From: Macrostomum hystrix
Lineage: Eukaryota; Platyhelminthes; Macrostomidae
Direction: 5' to 3'
NCBI GenBank assembly: GCA_950097015.1
Contig: CATNEN010000008.1
Span: forward strand, 1,240,001-1,304,000
Length of the DNA: 64,000 nucleotides
The number at the start of each line of letters is the position of its first letter. Position 1 is the first letter of the stretch. Of the stretch, positions 32,801 through 43,900 are shown in pieces. The notes below the pieces were generated by a model, which did no database searches, was not told the DNA's origin, and was given only the letters and a program-made list of their open reading frames with translations. A program made the position numbers and the translations under genes.

Positions 32801-35735
32801 GTACAATGGGAGTGGGGTGGTGGGTGCGGGCCTGATATTGGAGGGGGCAGAGTGTACAATAGGAGTGGGGTGGTGGGTGTGGGCCTGATGTTGGCGAGGG
32901 CAGAGTGTACAATGGGAGTGGGGTGGTGGGTGTGGGCCTGATGTTGGCGAGGACGGTGTGTACAATTGGAGTGGGGTGGTGGGTGCAGGCCTGATATTGG
33001 AGGGGGCAGAGTGTACAATAGGAGTGGGGTGGTGGGTGCGGGCCTGATATTGGAGGGGGCAGAGTGTACAATGGGAGTGGGGTGGTGGGTGTGGGCCTGA
33101 TGTTGGAGAGGGCAGAGTGTACAATGGGAGTGGGGTGGTGGGTGCGGGCCTGATATTGGCGAGGGCAGAGTGTACAATTGGAGTGGGGTGTTGGGTGCCG
33201 GCCGAGCTTGGTGTGAGCAGTCTATTCCAAGTGGGTCAAGCGAAAACAGTGGCATAAATAGTTCTTGTTCATGCATTTTTTCTCCCGGAAAAGCGCTTCA
33301 CTAAACTATTAAACGCAATCATTGCCAAGCTTTTTGTTCATTTAGCGAATTTTCTTGCCAAGAGTTCTTAAATAAATTAGCATTTTTTAACAGAAACGAT
33401 TAATGAGAAAGCAACATTACCGCAACAATCAAAATTACTCGATCTTTAAATTCGATAGGGTAACTGAACTCGAAGTTGCTGGATTTAGTAAATAATTACC
33501 TAGAATGTCGACAGAATCATCTGGATCTTCATATTCCAAATCTGCGTAATGTTTTGTTTCATTTTCTAAGTAAACAAGCAAACTAACCAACTGAAAAAAT
33601 GCACAACATGCAGGTGGCGATACTCAAAGGTTTAAAAACTTTATAAAATGTAAATTATTTTAGTATAGCATGCTTTCAATAGATTATTGTTAACGATAAG
33701 TACAACATTCAATGCTGATTTGACAACATAAAAAGCTAATAGCTACTTTAGCTAAGGGACGATTAAATAGTGGAGAATTCCTAGAAATACAAGCTGGGGT
33801 GGGTGGTGGACTTTCTCAGGTTCTTACCGGCTCTGGGACAATTGTGACGTGTGCAGCGACCAGCGCCTTTGGGAATCAAGGCATTATTGTGTGTTCTTTA
33901 AGGCAATACATTCAGCACAAAGCAAATGATCTGGGAAAATAATTCACCATGAGGATCTGGGAAAATAGATGACCAAGCATGAGGATTTGGGATATTTAGT
34001 GGCCTAGTTTCACTAGGAAAGGAAATTTATTTTAGGAAAGAACACAATATTAATTGATTATCGCTAATTTGGCAAGAATTTCACTAAACTCACGCGCAGC
34101 CAAACAAATTCACTAAAAATACCAGCTCAAACTGTGCTCACCAATGTCGCCTTCTTCGCCAAATCCAAGCAGACATTCGGGAGCGTCCTGATCCTCTTCG
34201 TCGACGATTCCGGCAGCGCCGGCGATGGGCACGACGAAGCCCTGCTCGTCCTGCTCGATGACATCAATGTCGTCGAGATCCGGCTCGTCAGCGGCCGCGG
34301 TGGCTCCGGCGCGATCTTCTAGATCGTCTTCATCGTCGCCAACAAGTACGCCAGACTCGAAGGCTGACGAAGGTTGGCGGCGAGCGGTGACAAACGGGCG
34401 GCGCATCTGCTGCTGCTGCTGTTGCTGAGATTGATGCCAAGGGTAACAATTTAAATCGGACATCAGGAAGTAGGTAATTATGACATTAGGGGGTCGGTGG
34501 CAGAGCGGTTAACGCGTTCGCCTCTCGCACCAAGGTCCCTAAGCTCGATTCCGCGTCGAGGCCGCATTAAATTGGGACGCAGCCGCGTAGAGATGGCTTG
34601 GGGCCTTGTCGTGCAATTTACGCCTTTCAGGGCCAACCTCCAAGGCACAGTAAGAGTGTACACTGCCTGATAATGAGAAAGTCAGGGCAGATGTACACCT
34701 GTGTGAGCGTGTGCCTGCGTACATTATCAGTGTGCGGGTGTGCTCAGGAGTCAGCGAAATGGGCTGACTGGCTGCGGGACTAGTGTCACCAAATGATGTG
34801 ACATTGCCAGCAGCCCTCCTGCAATTGTTATTAATATAGCTGTCATTAAATTAGGAGGAAATTATGAAATTCGCACCTGTTCATTAGCTGCGATTAAGGC
34901 TCGAGTCCGATCGACGTGCTCCGTGTGACTGCGCAGAAGCTCCGAGTGGCGCTCGTGCAAGCGTAGAAATTCTCGCCTAGCCTCGGCCTCTTTCTCCTCC
35001 AGCCGGCTGGCCAGTTCGTGCGCATTTCTCGCTTTCAATTCCAACAGGCGCGAGGCGGCCTGAGCGGCTTCGCGTTCTTCGAGTCGACGGACGCGCTCCT
35101 CGGCAATCGCGTCCTCGGCCTGCATTAGCCGCTCCTCGGCCGATTTGCGTTCGCGACGCTCGCGCTCAAACTGTGCGAGGAGCTGGTCGTGATCTTCGCG
35201 CAGCATCTCCTAGCTCAGCTTCCTGACTGCGACGTTCGCTGATGGCTTTCTCCATGCCTTCTAGTACACCGACAACTAAAAGTATGTTATGAAAAGTTTT
35301 TGAGGTTTTCTATAAATTTTGTAAGCTTTCGTAATTTTTCCGGGTTTGTCGTTATTTTCCGTGTTTCAGTTAATTTTCCGGGTTTTCATAATAATTATTT
35401 TGGGTTATTCTAATAATTTGCAGCAATTTCGCACAGATTTAGCATTTTTCGTCTTTTCGCAAAACTAATGAGATTAATGCATAGGTAAAAGTTGGTACGT
35501 GTACAATTGCTACAAGAAATTCACCTAGAGGCATAAGATCTTTAACAACATCTTCATCGTAGCGGCGCATAAGGCTCTCCAGTTCAGTGTAGATTCTGGA
35601 GGCGAGACTTTGAACTCTGTCGGACATCGGCGCGTCCAGTGTAAATGACAACTGCTGCTGAGGCGCGATCGGCGACGATGTCGAAGCTAGATGCACCTCC
35701 GATGGCGAACTTATGCATTCCTCATCATCTGACAT
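23843..35735 (-). CDS. JNK-interacting protein 3/4-like scaffold (JIP3/SPAG9 family)
   Basis: Ten exons: 35735-35525, 35275-34877, 34424-34142, 33565-33500, 31069-31046, 26408-26351, 26249-26193, 25407-25245, 25212-24944, 24149-23843. Phases agree throughout and give 611 residues, provided one surplus G near 35210 is discounted. RH1 (about 36-75) has [12 protein letters not shown] as in JIP3/4; a first coiled coil starts with [17 protein letters not shown]; an acidic region (204-320) follows; the leucine zipper (327-420) has [22 protein letters not shown]2 (about 440-485) has [20 protein letters not shown]; then VWGFFNSMW. These proteins link kinesin-1, dynein and Rab/ARF GTPases to cargo and bind JNK-pathway kinases. 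Human JIP3/4 have about 1300 residues with a C-terminal beta-propeller; here a stop follows about 100 residues after RH2. A polyQ run opens exon 3. Four introns hold private minisatellites and one holds a SINE. Symbol withheld because 3 and 4 cannot be told apart. Confidence 0.93.
24262..24890. repeat. 21-bp minisatellite in JIP intron 9
   Basis: About 28 copies of CCCTTCAGCCACTGTATCAA plus T, decaying to CCCTTCACCCACTG forms at the right. It lies in the intron 24150-24943. Open in several frames because the unit length is divisible by three and lacks stops. Confidence 0.96.
25434..26125. repeat. 21-bp minisatellite in JIP intron 7
   Basis: About 33 copies of CAGAAACAGATAGACAGACA plus C, nearly identical in the centre (25610-25990). 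It lies in intron 25408-26192. Confidence 0.97.
26535..30485. repeat. 29-bp minisatellite, about 136 copies, in JIP intron 5
   Basis: The unit is GATTAAAGGATAGGGGTGGG plus AAGTGACGA. Variants (GGGCTGGG, GAAGAGATTAAATGA, ACAAAATTAAAGG, AATGGGATTAAAGG) recur in fixed multi-unit orders, for example 26770-26990, 26990-27150 and 27300-27500. The right end (29930-30485) is dominated by ATAATAGGGCTGG variants. It fills most of the 4.6-kb intron 26409-31045. Confidence 0.97.
30486..31045. other. rest of JIP intron 5
   Basis: AT-rich, no exon or repeat recognised. Confidence 0.5.
31118..33205. repeat. about 53-bp minisatellite with higher-order units, in JIP intron 4
   Basis: About 40 copies combining GTGTACAATGGGAGTGGGGT, GGTGGGTGTGGGCCTGATGT and TGGAGGGGCAGA. 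Multi-unit blocks repeat: the segment from about 31422 recurs at 31793 (371 bp later) and at 32216 (423 bp later, one extra unit). The minus strand is open in all three frames for hundreds of codons. Confidence 0.97.
33206..33499. other. rest of JIP intron 4
   Basis: Nothing recognised. Confidence 0.5.
33566..34141. other. JIP intron 3
   Basis: Intron between exons 34142-34424 and 33500-33565, no array. Two related stretches containing GATCTGGGAAAATA and AGGATTTGGGATATT lie near 33930-33990. Confidence 0.5.
34489..34835 (+). mobile_element. tRNA-headed SINE, copy D (near full length)
   Basis: The head GTCGGTGGCAGAGCGGTTAA (A box) with CTCTCGCACCAAGGTCCCTA and AGCTCGATTCCGCGTCGAGG (B box) resembles a Ser/Leu-type tRNA. 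The body contains TTGTCGTGCAATTTACGCC, CACTGCCTGATAATGAGAAA, CACCTGTGTGAGCGTG and AGTCAGCGAAATGGGC, ending CAGCCCTCCTGCAATTG. It sits antisense in the JIP intron 34425-34876. Confidence 0.92.
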
Positions 35736-36539
35736 ATTGTTGCCGTGTCAATGATTCACTGTCTGGTGTTAAAATTAGTCTGGCAGATCTGCAAATAGAT
35801 AAACGTGGAGTATTGCAAATATATCTAAAACCCTATCTGTACTTTTACTAAAGGAATGAAATAGGGACTTAACTTAATTATTCAAAAGGTTTAGCAGCTG
35901 ATTGGTTAGATTGGTGTCAGGCCACTACACTAAGTCCTCCTTTGCTGATAGGACAACCGAGAACCTTTAAAAGATCACAAGGGACTTTCATTTCTAAAAT
36001 TGACTACACTATTTATCAGGACTAACTCCTAACAGGCTTGGCAACCATACTCTTGGCTGGATAATTTTGCCTCCCAGAGGTTTTGCCAGTGGGATGACCT
36101 GAACTTGTGCCTCCATCACATCCAACAGATGAACAGGAAATAGCCTCATATAATACTCTAGCTATTTTGAGGGTATTACAGACAGAGAACTGAATTTTAA
36201 GCATGTGCACTAAGCTAGACTACAAATGGCTAAGGCTGCAACTATCACATAATTATACCTACTCCCAGAAGTCAGTTGCTGAGTGTATGTCTAATGCATA
36301 TGGCCATGGGCTAATAACTAATAGCCAAATAATTTAAACTATAGGAACTTGTAGTAGCATAGCTTAATTTGAGATAATGATAAACAGCAAGCCCAATAAT
36401 ATTCTTATTTACAGTGTTTTACTATTAAGGTCAGCTCTATTGAATTAAAAATTACCAAATTGGCAATCTTCAAGAATTGTTTACTAAACTCAAACTCAAA
36501 TTTGCAAGCAAATTTGTAATTAAAAAAACAATGAATGCT
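35736..36539. other. divergent intergenic region (left part)
   Basis: Lies between the 5' ends of the JIP-like (minus) and WD40 (plus) genes. No coding region recognised; promoter elements for the JIP gene should lie near 35736-36000. Confidence 0.5.
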
Positions 36540-36985
36540 AGGATCACATAATACTTGACACTGGATCCTAGACACTTTGTCATCTTACAATTTTGTCATC
36601 CACTTGGAAGGTAGGACACTTCGTCATCCAGCCAATTGGCATGCTTTAAAGTTTGGTCAGTTTGTCATCCACAAATAACAAGCAATCAAGTTTGTCATCA
36701 ATAAAGTGAGGGTGGGTGGTGGGGCAGAGGTGTGAACACACTTCACACTCTAAATTGTCAAAAAGAGCTGTCAAAACTGATTTCATTATAAGAGTTGAAA
36801 GATAGGTGCCAACACGATGTGAGGAGGGGTGGTTCTGTTCTAACTTGGAAAATTTTTGTTTTATAGATGACAAAGTGACAAAGTCTAAGTCTTTTCGTCA
36901 TCCACCCTCTGAGATATTGGACAGATTGTCATCTGGATGACGAAGTTGTAAGCTGATGAAGTGTCCAGGTACCCTTGACACTAGC
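36540..36985. mobile_element. candidate foldback MITE
   Basis: The left end CTAGACACTTTGTCATCTTA followed by CAATTTTGTCATCCA is matched by the inverted right end TGGATGACGAAGTTGTAAGC followed by TGATGAAGTGTCCAGG (36935-36972). Internal GTCATCCA and its complement recur several times. No coding frame. Confidence 0.65.
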
Positions 36986-37976
36986 CTATATGCTATCATG
37001 AATTACAGACTACTCAGAAGCAATAGTGTGTAATCAAATATGTGATATTGCAAAAAAGCATTTTTTGGGTACAACCTGCGCCAGAGAAATTCTTCCAGTT
37101 ATGATCTGGCCCTCTCTTTAGGTTCTAATACATTTAAACATTCTAGGATTTTTAGACATAGACATCACTTTTCATTCTTATTTGCCCCAGCCAATAGAGA
37201 TTGTCTCCTTGGATCCAACCAAGTAATGACACAATGCATTGCATGCATTTGAGTTTAGTGAATGATTCTTGAAGATTGCCAACCAAATCCACCATTGGAT
37301 TAAATAATAAGAAACTAGCTTGCTACATAGGCTATAGAAACTGTTACAATTTTTTTATAAAGCTGAAGTAAAGTAACCATAAACAACAGTTTATCTATTC
37401 TTATATATTCTTTTTGTTATTCTTACAACATTACAAAATAAAGAAGAAATGAGCCACGTATAAATGATCATATGTGTGCGTTACATTTTAATAAACAAGA
37501 AAGCACTGTCAATATTTTTTACTTTACTTTTAGTACGAAATCTGTAGCTCGCGAAATCTTTAAAGTAAAAATTGTTCTTTAGGGAAAAAAGGTTAGCTAA
37601 AGGACATGCAGCAGTTTTTATCTGTTATTGTTTATTATTTCTGTTTTATTGAGTTTTTTATTTGCCTATTTACAACGTTACTGACTGTCTAAAACAAGAT
37701 TGTTTTTTCTTTTTAGGGATTTTAAATTTTCAAAGAAAGTCAGTATTTCCAGGAACATTACGCATAATAATAAATGTGCAATTAGAAAACCCAGTTAGTT
37801 TTTTTATTAGGAATATATTAGTGCCTAGCCTTCTACAAAGGTTTATAACATATTGATCTCTGAAAGATATGCATAAAGTTATGCATTTCTAATGTCGATA
37901 GAAACATTTTAAGCTTTAAAACGTGCTCGATTAAAAGAAGCCTTGATGCTGTTGACTATTTTTTATAGTATCACCG
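36986..37976. other. divergent intergenic region (right part)
   Basis: Strongly AT-rich upstream sequence of the WD40 gene; no gene, no array. An AG at 37968 precedes the ATG closely, so a non-coding upstream exon or a trans-splice acceptor is possible. Confidence 0.45.
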
Positions 37977-40900
37977 ATGACAGAAATATCTGATAAAAAT
38001 CTAAGTAATATTGACGATACAGCGAAGCTGATATCGACAGCTTATCAGCAAGTCAACCATGGAATTTACGAAGTTTTTCAATATGAAGTTGACAAAAAGA
38101 ACTCCGACTTTCAAGGGGGTGAGAGCAACGAATTTTCTTAATTTTGTGTCATCGAGTCTGCTAAATTCTTCTATATAATTGTGGCCTGAATGCTTAGAAA
38201 ACTTTACGTCTTTTCACATTCGTAAAATTTCACGTGACACAAGAATTGTCAGATACGAATTCGTTCGACTGTATTTTGTTGCGACATTGCGAGTGCTAAT
38301 TAACGTACTGGTGTCTATTTAATTACTCAATGTAAAAGTATATACTAAATGTTTCAGTATTTTTTAATGAGCGAAACCGAGAGTTTCTAGCAATGGATGC
38401 AAATGGAATTTTTCAAGTGAAACCGCAGTCGCCAGACAAACCAAGTAACGTTTAATTGTTCATGTGATGTATAATATATATTAAAAGATGTATATTTAAA
38501 AATAATTGTTTTATGCTTTCGACACATCGTCGATGCTCTAATTTTCTTTTCGACTGATTACAGTTCAACGCATCGCCAGATATCCAAAGTACGAGTACAG
38601 TCTCATATCACAGTTGATATATTATAGACAATACAATGTTTACTTTGCACTCAACAAAGAGTCATCAATTTTGGTAAGATTAAACGCCTAGATGAGTTTT
38701 TCGCTTTGAAATTAAGCCTACAGTGCTAATCTTGCTAATAAAAAAACTTTATTTTAGGTTCTAAATCGATTCTTTGAAGAAATGGTGCCAATCACTTTCG
38801 AGCAAAGAAACATCTTGGCAATGATATTTGACAAGTCCAGAGATCAGCTCATCACTAATGGAGCATATGGAACAAAGGTGAGATGATTAATATAAGCACC
38901 AACTCGACTCTTTTTAATGTTAATGATAACTTATTAACCCGGTTTAATTACCAGTTCTGGGTTTTCCAACCGAAAGCGGAGAAGCACCTGATGCTTGGCA
39001 AAGCGATGTCAAACTATGAGCTCAAACTGATTGAGCACATCGAAGAGCTGGGCGGCAGCTGGGTGAAGTATGTTGATATTGACTACAAGCATGACCACCT
39101 GTACTACTGTTCCGAGACCGATGTACGCTGCTACAGTCTGTCAGGCTTCAACAGAGCCAGTTTGGTCTTTAAATTGGACGGGTAACTCGGCAAATGTAGA
39201 ATATGAGCGTTACATTTTTCTATTCGTTAACAGCGGAAAGAGCGCGCTATATTTCGCCCCTGTGGAAAAACCACGGTGGTATTTCAGATACCACCTGCCT
39301 ATACTTCACGATAGCTCCCAAACCGAATGACTGATTTTCGTGAAAGTCCCCATCTGAATCATACGAGCCAGCATCGTCGAGATTCAGCGATCCTTGTCGA
39401 AGACCAGGATTAAATAATTGGCGAAAACAATTATTGTTAATTGTTAAATCAACAATATAATCAATACAATATAGTAAAAAAAATTTCTGAGCTGAAATTT
39501 TTTGCCTATTTTCGTACTTTTTGCCACAAGACTCCCTGACGTGAGTAGTTGAATGTCTCGACGATGCCGATGCTTTGTGATTCTGGAGTTTTTTTTATGG
39601 GATTGAGCGCAGAATTTTAGCCCGTGTTCTGTATTTGCATGTCGATTGATTGAATACTTTGGAAGATACAGAAAAAAGGACAATATGGGTGATTTTGGAA
39701 TGCCCCCATGGTCTTTCTACTGTTCATTAACTTGCGCTCATTGGCTGATAAACCGATCATTCTAGATGCCACCGAATGGAGATCACTGGCTGCCTGTTTT
39801 CCAACACGCAGCAGATTCTGGTAACATCCAGCATGGACACGGAGGTCAAGCTGTGGAACACTCAGCATGGCTACCTCAACTCGCTCATGGGCCATTCGCA
39901 GGGCATCACCGGGATGCACTTTTATCCTGGAGACGAATCGCGCGTCATCACCGCCTCAGTGGACGGCTCAGTGCGGATTTGGTCTCTGGCTCTGCAGGAC
40001 TGCCAGCTGACTGTGCAGGCTCTGCACTCGGACCCTGTGATCTGGTCCGGCATGGCGCACCAGCGGCTCATGTTTGTCGCTTCGGCTAAACGATTCGCCC
40101 TGCTGCACATTAACTACCTGCCCGTGTACTGGTCCGAATGCCGCTCTCAGGTAAATCTGATGATGCTTGCCTTCAAAAGATGGAATTCGAACTGAACAGA
40201 CCCTGGGGCGGAGGTTATGTAGCTGGGCTGTACTCCTCGACAGTTAAGGGGTGTTGACTTGGTCTTGAAGTTCTGGTTTTTTCACGTCGTCTTCTTATTA
40301 TCTCGCCTCTCCCCTCTCCTCTCCGCTCTCTTCTCCTCCTCTTGTCTTCTATACTCTCCTCTCTCTTCTCCCTCCTATTCTCTTCTCTCCTTTCCCCTCT
40401 CTTGTCGGCTTTTTGCCCCCTTTTGCCTCCTAAAACGCTCCTATCGAATACATACATACATATATACACACTATGATTTATTCCGTAGTTCTTACTAAAA
40501 CCAAACGAAGTCTATGCAATCGTCTCGGCCTAAATATTAATTAAACCTAACGACTTTCCCCAAAATAATGACAACCGGCCCCACCCCCACCCAAATTATC
40601 CAGGCCACCCGCCTGTCGCTGGTGGGCGCTGGCAGTTTCGGCGCCCGAAAATCCACTCGCCTCCTGGCCCTGTGCGAGGACAGCAGCGTGCGACTCTACG
40701 CTCGTCGCGACGGTCGCCTCCTGAGCAGCCTGCTCAGTCCGCCAGACGTGTCGCCGTTGGATCGCGTCCTGGACGCCTGTCATTCCAGAGTCACTGGACT
40801 GACCTTCGTACTGCTTGACGCCGACCGGGTGTGGGTGTACTTTGCCAAAAGCAATCCAGCTTGCAGATTGCACGCTTGGAATATGAAGGTGTGGCTGGCT

Positions 40901-43900
40901 TATTGATTGTGAGAGAGGCAGTATTGGAGAACTGTGATGAATAATTAACAGAAGAAAGTCCACGATATTTTTCCCACCTGGGGAAAGACAATGGGGAGAT
41001 TTCAAATACCCACTGCCTATTTCCCGATGGCTCCCAAACCGAATGAACGATTTTCGTGAACGATGAACCAACTTTCGAAGCCATTCGACGTCAGCAACGT
41101 CTAGATATTCAGCGATTCTTGTCGAAGACCCCTGGTGACAAGGACAACTAAGATTGCTGTGTATAAACTTCCATGGCGAGTCCTTATTGGTTCAAAAAAA
41201 TTAAAAAAAGTTACATGATGAAATTTTGTGAGCAGAAAAATCAGGAATCGAATCCCTGACCTTAAAGTCATGAGTCGGACGATCTTAACTCGTCAATGCC
41301 ACTCGCATTGGCAGGACCTGAATGCGTCGCTGCACGCTTCCAACGGCTCAGCCGGCCTGTCCGTCAAGACCCAGGAGCTGGCAAAGTCGCAGCGAGCCAG
41401 CGACTTCTATCACAGCGCAACTGTTGGCAGCGGAGGCGGGCTGCACGCGGCGCCGCAGTGTCTCCGCCTGGCTCTGATGCGCAGTCCAACTGTTCGCTGG
41501 ACCCTGGCTAGTCAGGCTCTCGAGTGCCCGCTGGCCCAGGAACTGCTGCTGCTGGGGCTCTCCGACGGTCGGGTGCTGTTTGTAGACCCGACCGAGCCGT
41601 CTGGCAGGCTGCATCTGCAGCTGCAGGCGCACAGGGGTCCCGTGACACGGCTGGCCTGGGACGAGGCGCACGAGTGCCTGATTACGGGAACTGAGCACAA
41701 GGTCAGCCAGACTGGGCGATCAGACAGGAGACTGGGGGAGAAATGAGACCGGAGAAACGAGACTGGGGAGAGATGAGACTGTGGAGATTTGAGACTGTGG
41801 AGATTTGAGACTGTGGAGAAATGAGACCGGAAAGATGAGACTGGGGAGAAATAAGACCGGAGAGATGAGACTGGGGAGAGATGAGACCGGAGAGATGAGA
41901 CTGGGGAGAAATGAGACCGGAGAGATGAGACTGGGGAGAAATGAGACACGGGAGAGATGAGACAGAGGAGGGATGAGACTGGGGAGAGAGGAAAGATTAG
42001 GCAGAGGAGGGATGCGACAGAGACTGGATTTGATAGGGGAGGGATGAGAAAGGGGAGGGATGAGACAGAGGAGGGATGACGCAGAGGAGAGATGAGACAG
42101 GGAAAAATTTACTTTAACTTTAACTTTACTCTGGATAGCTTTCCAGTCTATCCTTTATATTTAACTGATTCAAAATGGAAACATGAAACCACTGCAGGGC
42201 GTCCTAACCCTGGCAGTCTGGAACCTGCCCCAGCTCCAGCTGATGTCGGAGATCCGCCTACCGGACGATTGTCGCTGCCTGACCCGCTGCGCCAGCGCAT
42301 TGGTCAGCGGCCACGACAGCGGTCACGTGATCCGCAGCCGGGTGGCCACGGGCGACAGGCCGAGCGCGGCTCAACGCGCCACCGTTCGAGCGGACCTCGA
42401 TGCAGGGTTGCCGAAGAACCCGGAGCACGCGTCTGCCGTGGTAGCCGTCGATTCGCTGCCTGAGCGAGACCTTCTGACTTCGGTTTGTAAACAGGAAGGA
42501 AGCTCCCAATACTTGTCATGACTTCCCCCTTCTCTGTGCTTGTTTACGCTGGCGCGCTCTGTTAATTTACTGTCTTCTCTCTCCCTCTATCTGTTTAACT
42601 TATTATATAACCTTCACTTCTCTTTCCTCTCCCTCGTCTCTGATTGGCTAGCTGCTCGTATCTCTTTCCTCACCCCCTCCTTTTCAGCTTTTACCCTCCG
42701 GCTCCGTCCTTACTCAGCGATTAGGCTTTGTAGCTTAGCGATTAGGCTTTGTAGATTAGCGATTAGGCTTTGTAGCGTATCGATTAGGCTTTGTAGATTA
42801 GCGATTAGGCTTTGTAGCGTATCGATTAGGCTTTGTAGATTATCGATTAGGCTTTGTAGATTAGCGATTAGGCTTTGTAGATTAGCGATTAGGCTTTGTA
42901 GCTTATCGATTAGGCTTTGTAGCTTATCGATTAGGCTTTGTAGATTAGCGATTAGGCTTTGTAGCGTATCGAATAGGCTTTGTAGCTTATCGATTAGGCT
43001 TTGTAGCTTATCGATTAGGCTTTGTAGCTTATCGATTAGGCTTTGTAGATTAGCGATTAGGCTTTGTAGCGTATCGAATAGGCTTTGTAGCTTATCGATT
43101 AGGCTTTGTAGCTTAGCAATGAGGCTTTGTAGCTTATCGATTAGGCTTTTTAGATTAGCGATTAGGCTTTGTAGCTTATCGATTAGGCTTTGTAGATTAG
43201 CGATTAGGCTTTGTAGATTAGCGATTAGGCTTTGTAGATTAGCGATTAGGCTTTGTAGCGTAGCGATTAGGCTTTGTAGATTAGTAGGTAGTATGTATTA
43301 GGCATTAGGTATTAGGCTATTTAGCTTAGCGACTAAGCTTGGTATCCTCGGTTTTAGGCTGTATAGCTTTGCGATTAGGCTATTTATCTTAGCGATTTAG
43401 CTTTTTAGTTTCATTAGGCTATTAGCATTGTAATTAGGCTTTGTAGCTTATTTCTATGTAATTAGACTTTTAGTTACTCGAGCCCCAAGGGACCAGTCTT
43501 GCTAGTCACTTTACAATACTGAAAATGCAACCGTCGAATCACCAGGTGGATTCAGGCGGCCACGTGAAGATCTGGCAAGGCCCGGAGCAGCCCCAGCTGA
43601 CCCTCCTAGCTGAACTCAGCCTCTCTGAGACTGTGTCCTCGGCGGCCTTTTTAAATTGTCGCGGCGATCTGCTACTGTCGATGCGGAATCACCTGTTCCT
43701 GCTGCCGTACAGGCGCTGTGAGAGACATATTCAGTCTTCATAGATAGTAATGACTCTTAAGCCTAGTTAGGCGCTTTTATGAGCTGTGTACAGACAGCTG
43801 TTCAGTCCGTGGACTGGGGAGGCACCAGTCCTTACTAACAGGTAGAATCCCTTACTAACAAGTACGAATAAAATCCCTTACTAACAGGTAGAATCCCTTA

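Noticed and set aside
31107-33276. Overlapping open frames up to 720 codons, Pro/His/Thr-rich
   Set aside because: They coincide with the 53-bp array, occur in all three frames at once and have no upstream coding evidence; they arise from a stop-free unit.
34489-34570. A functional tRNA gene
   Set aside because: A and B boxes are present, but acceptor and anticodon arms do not pair convincingly, and the same sequence recurs with a common tail, so it is a SINE head.
40300-40420. CT-rich tract as a candidate coding repeat or regulatory element
   Set aside because: It lies in an intron, is irregular and looks like ordinary polypyrimidine drift.
42712-43290. TTAGGC motifs recalling nematode telomeric repeat
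   Set aside because: TTAGGC appears only once per 21-bp unit within an intron; it is not a telomeric hexamer tract.
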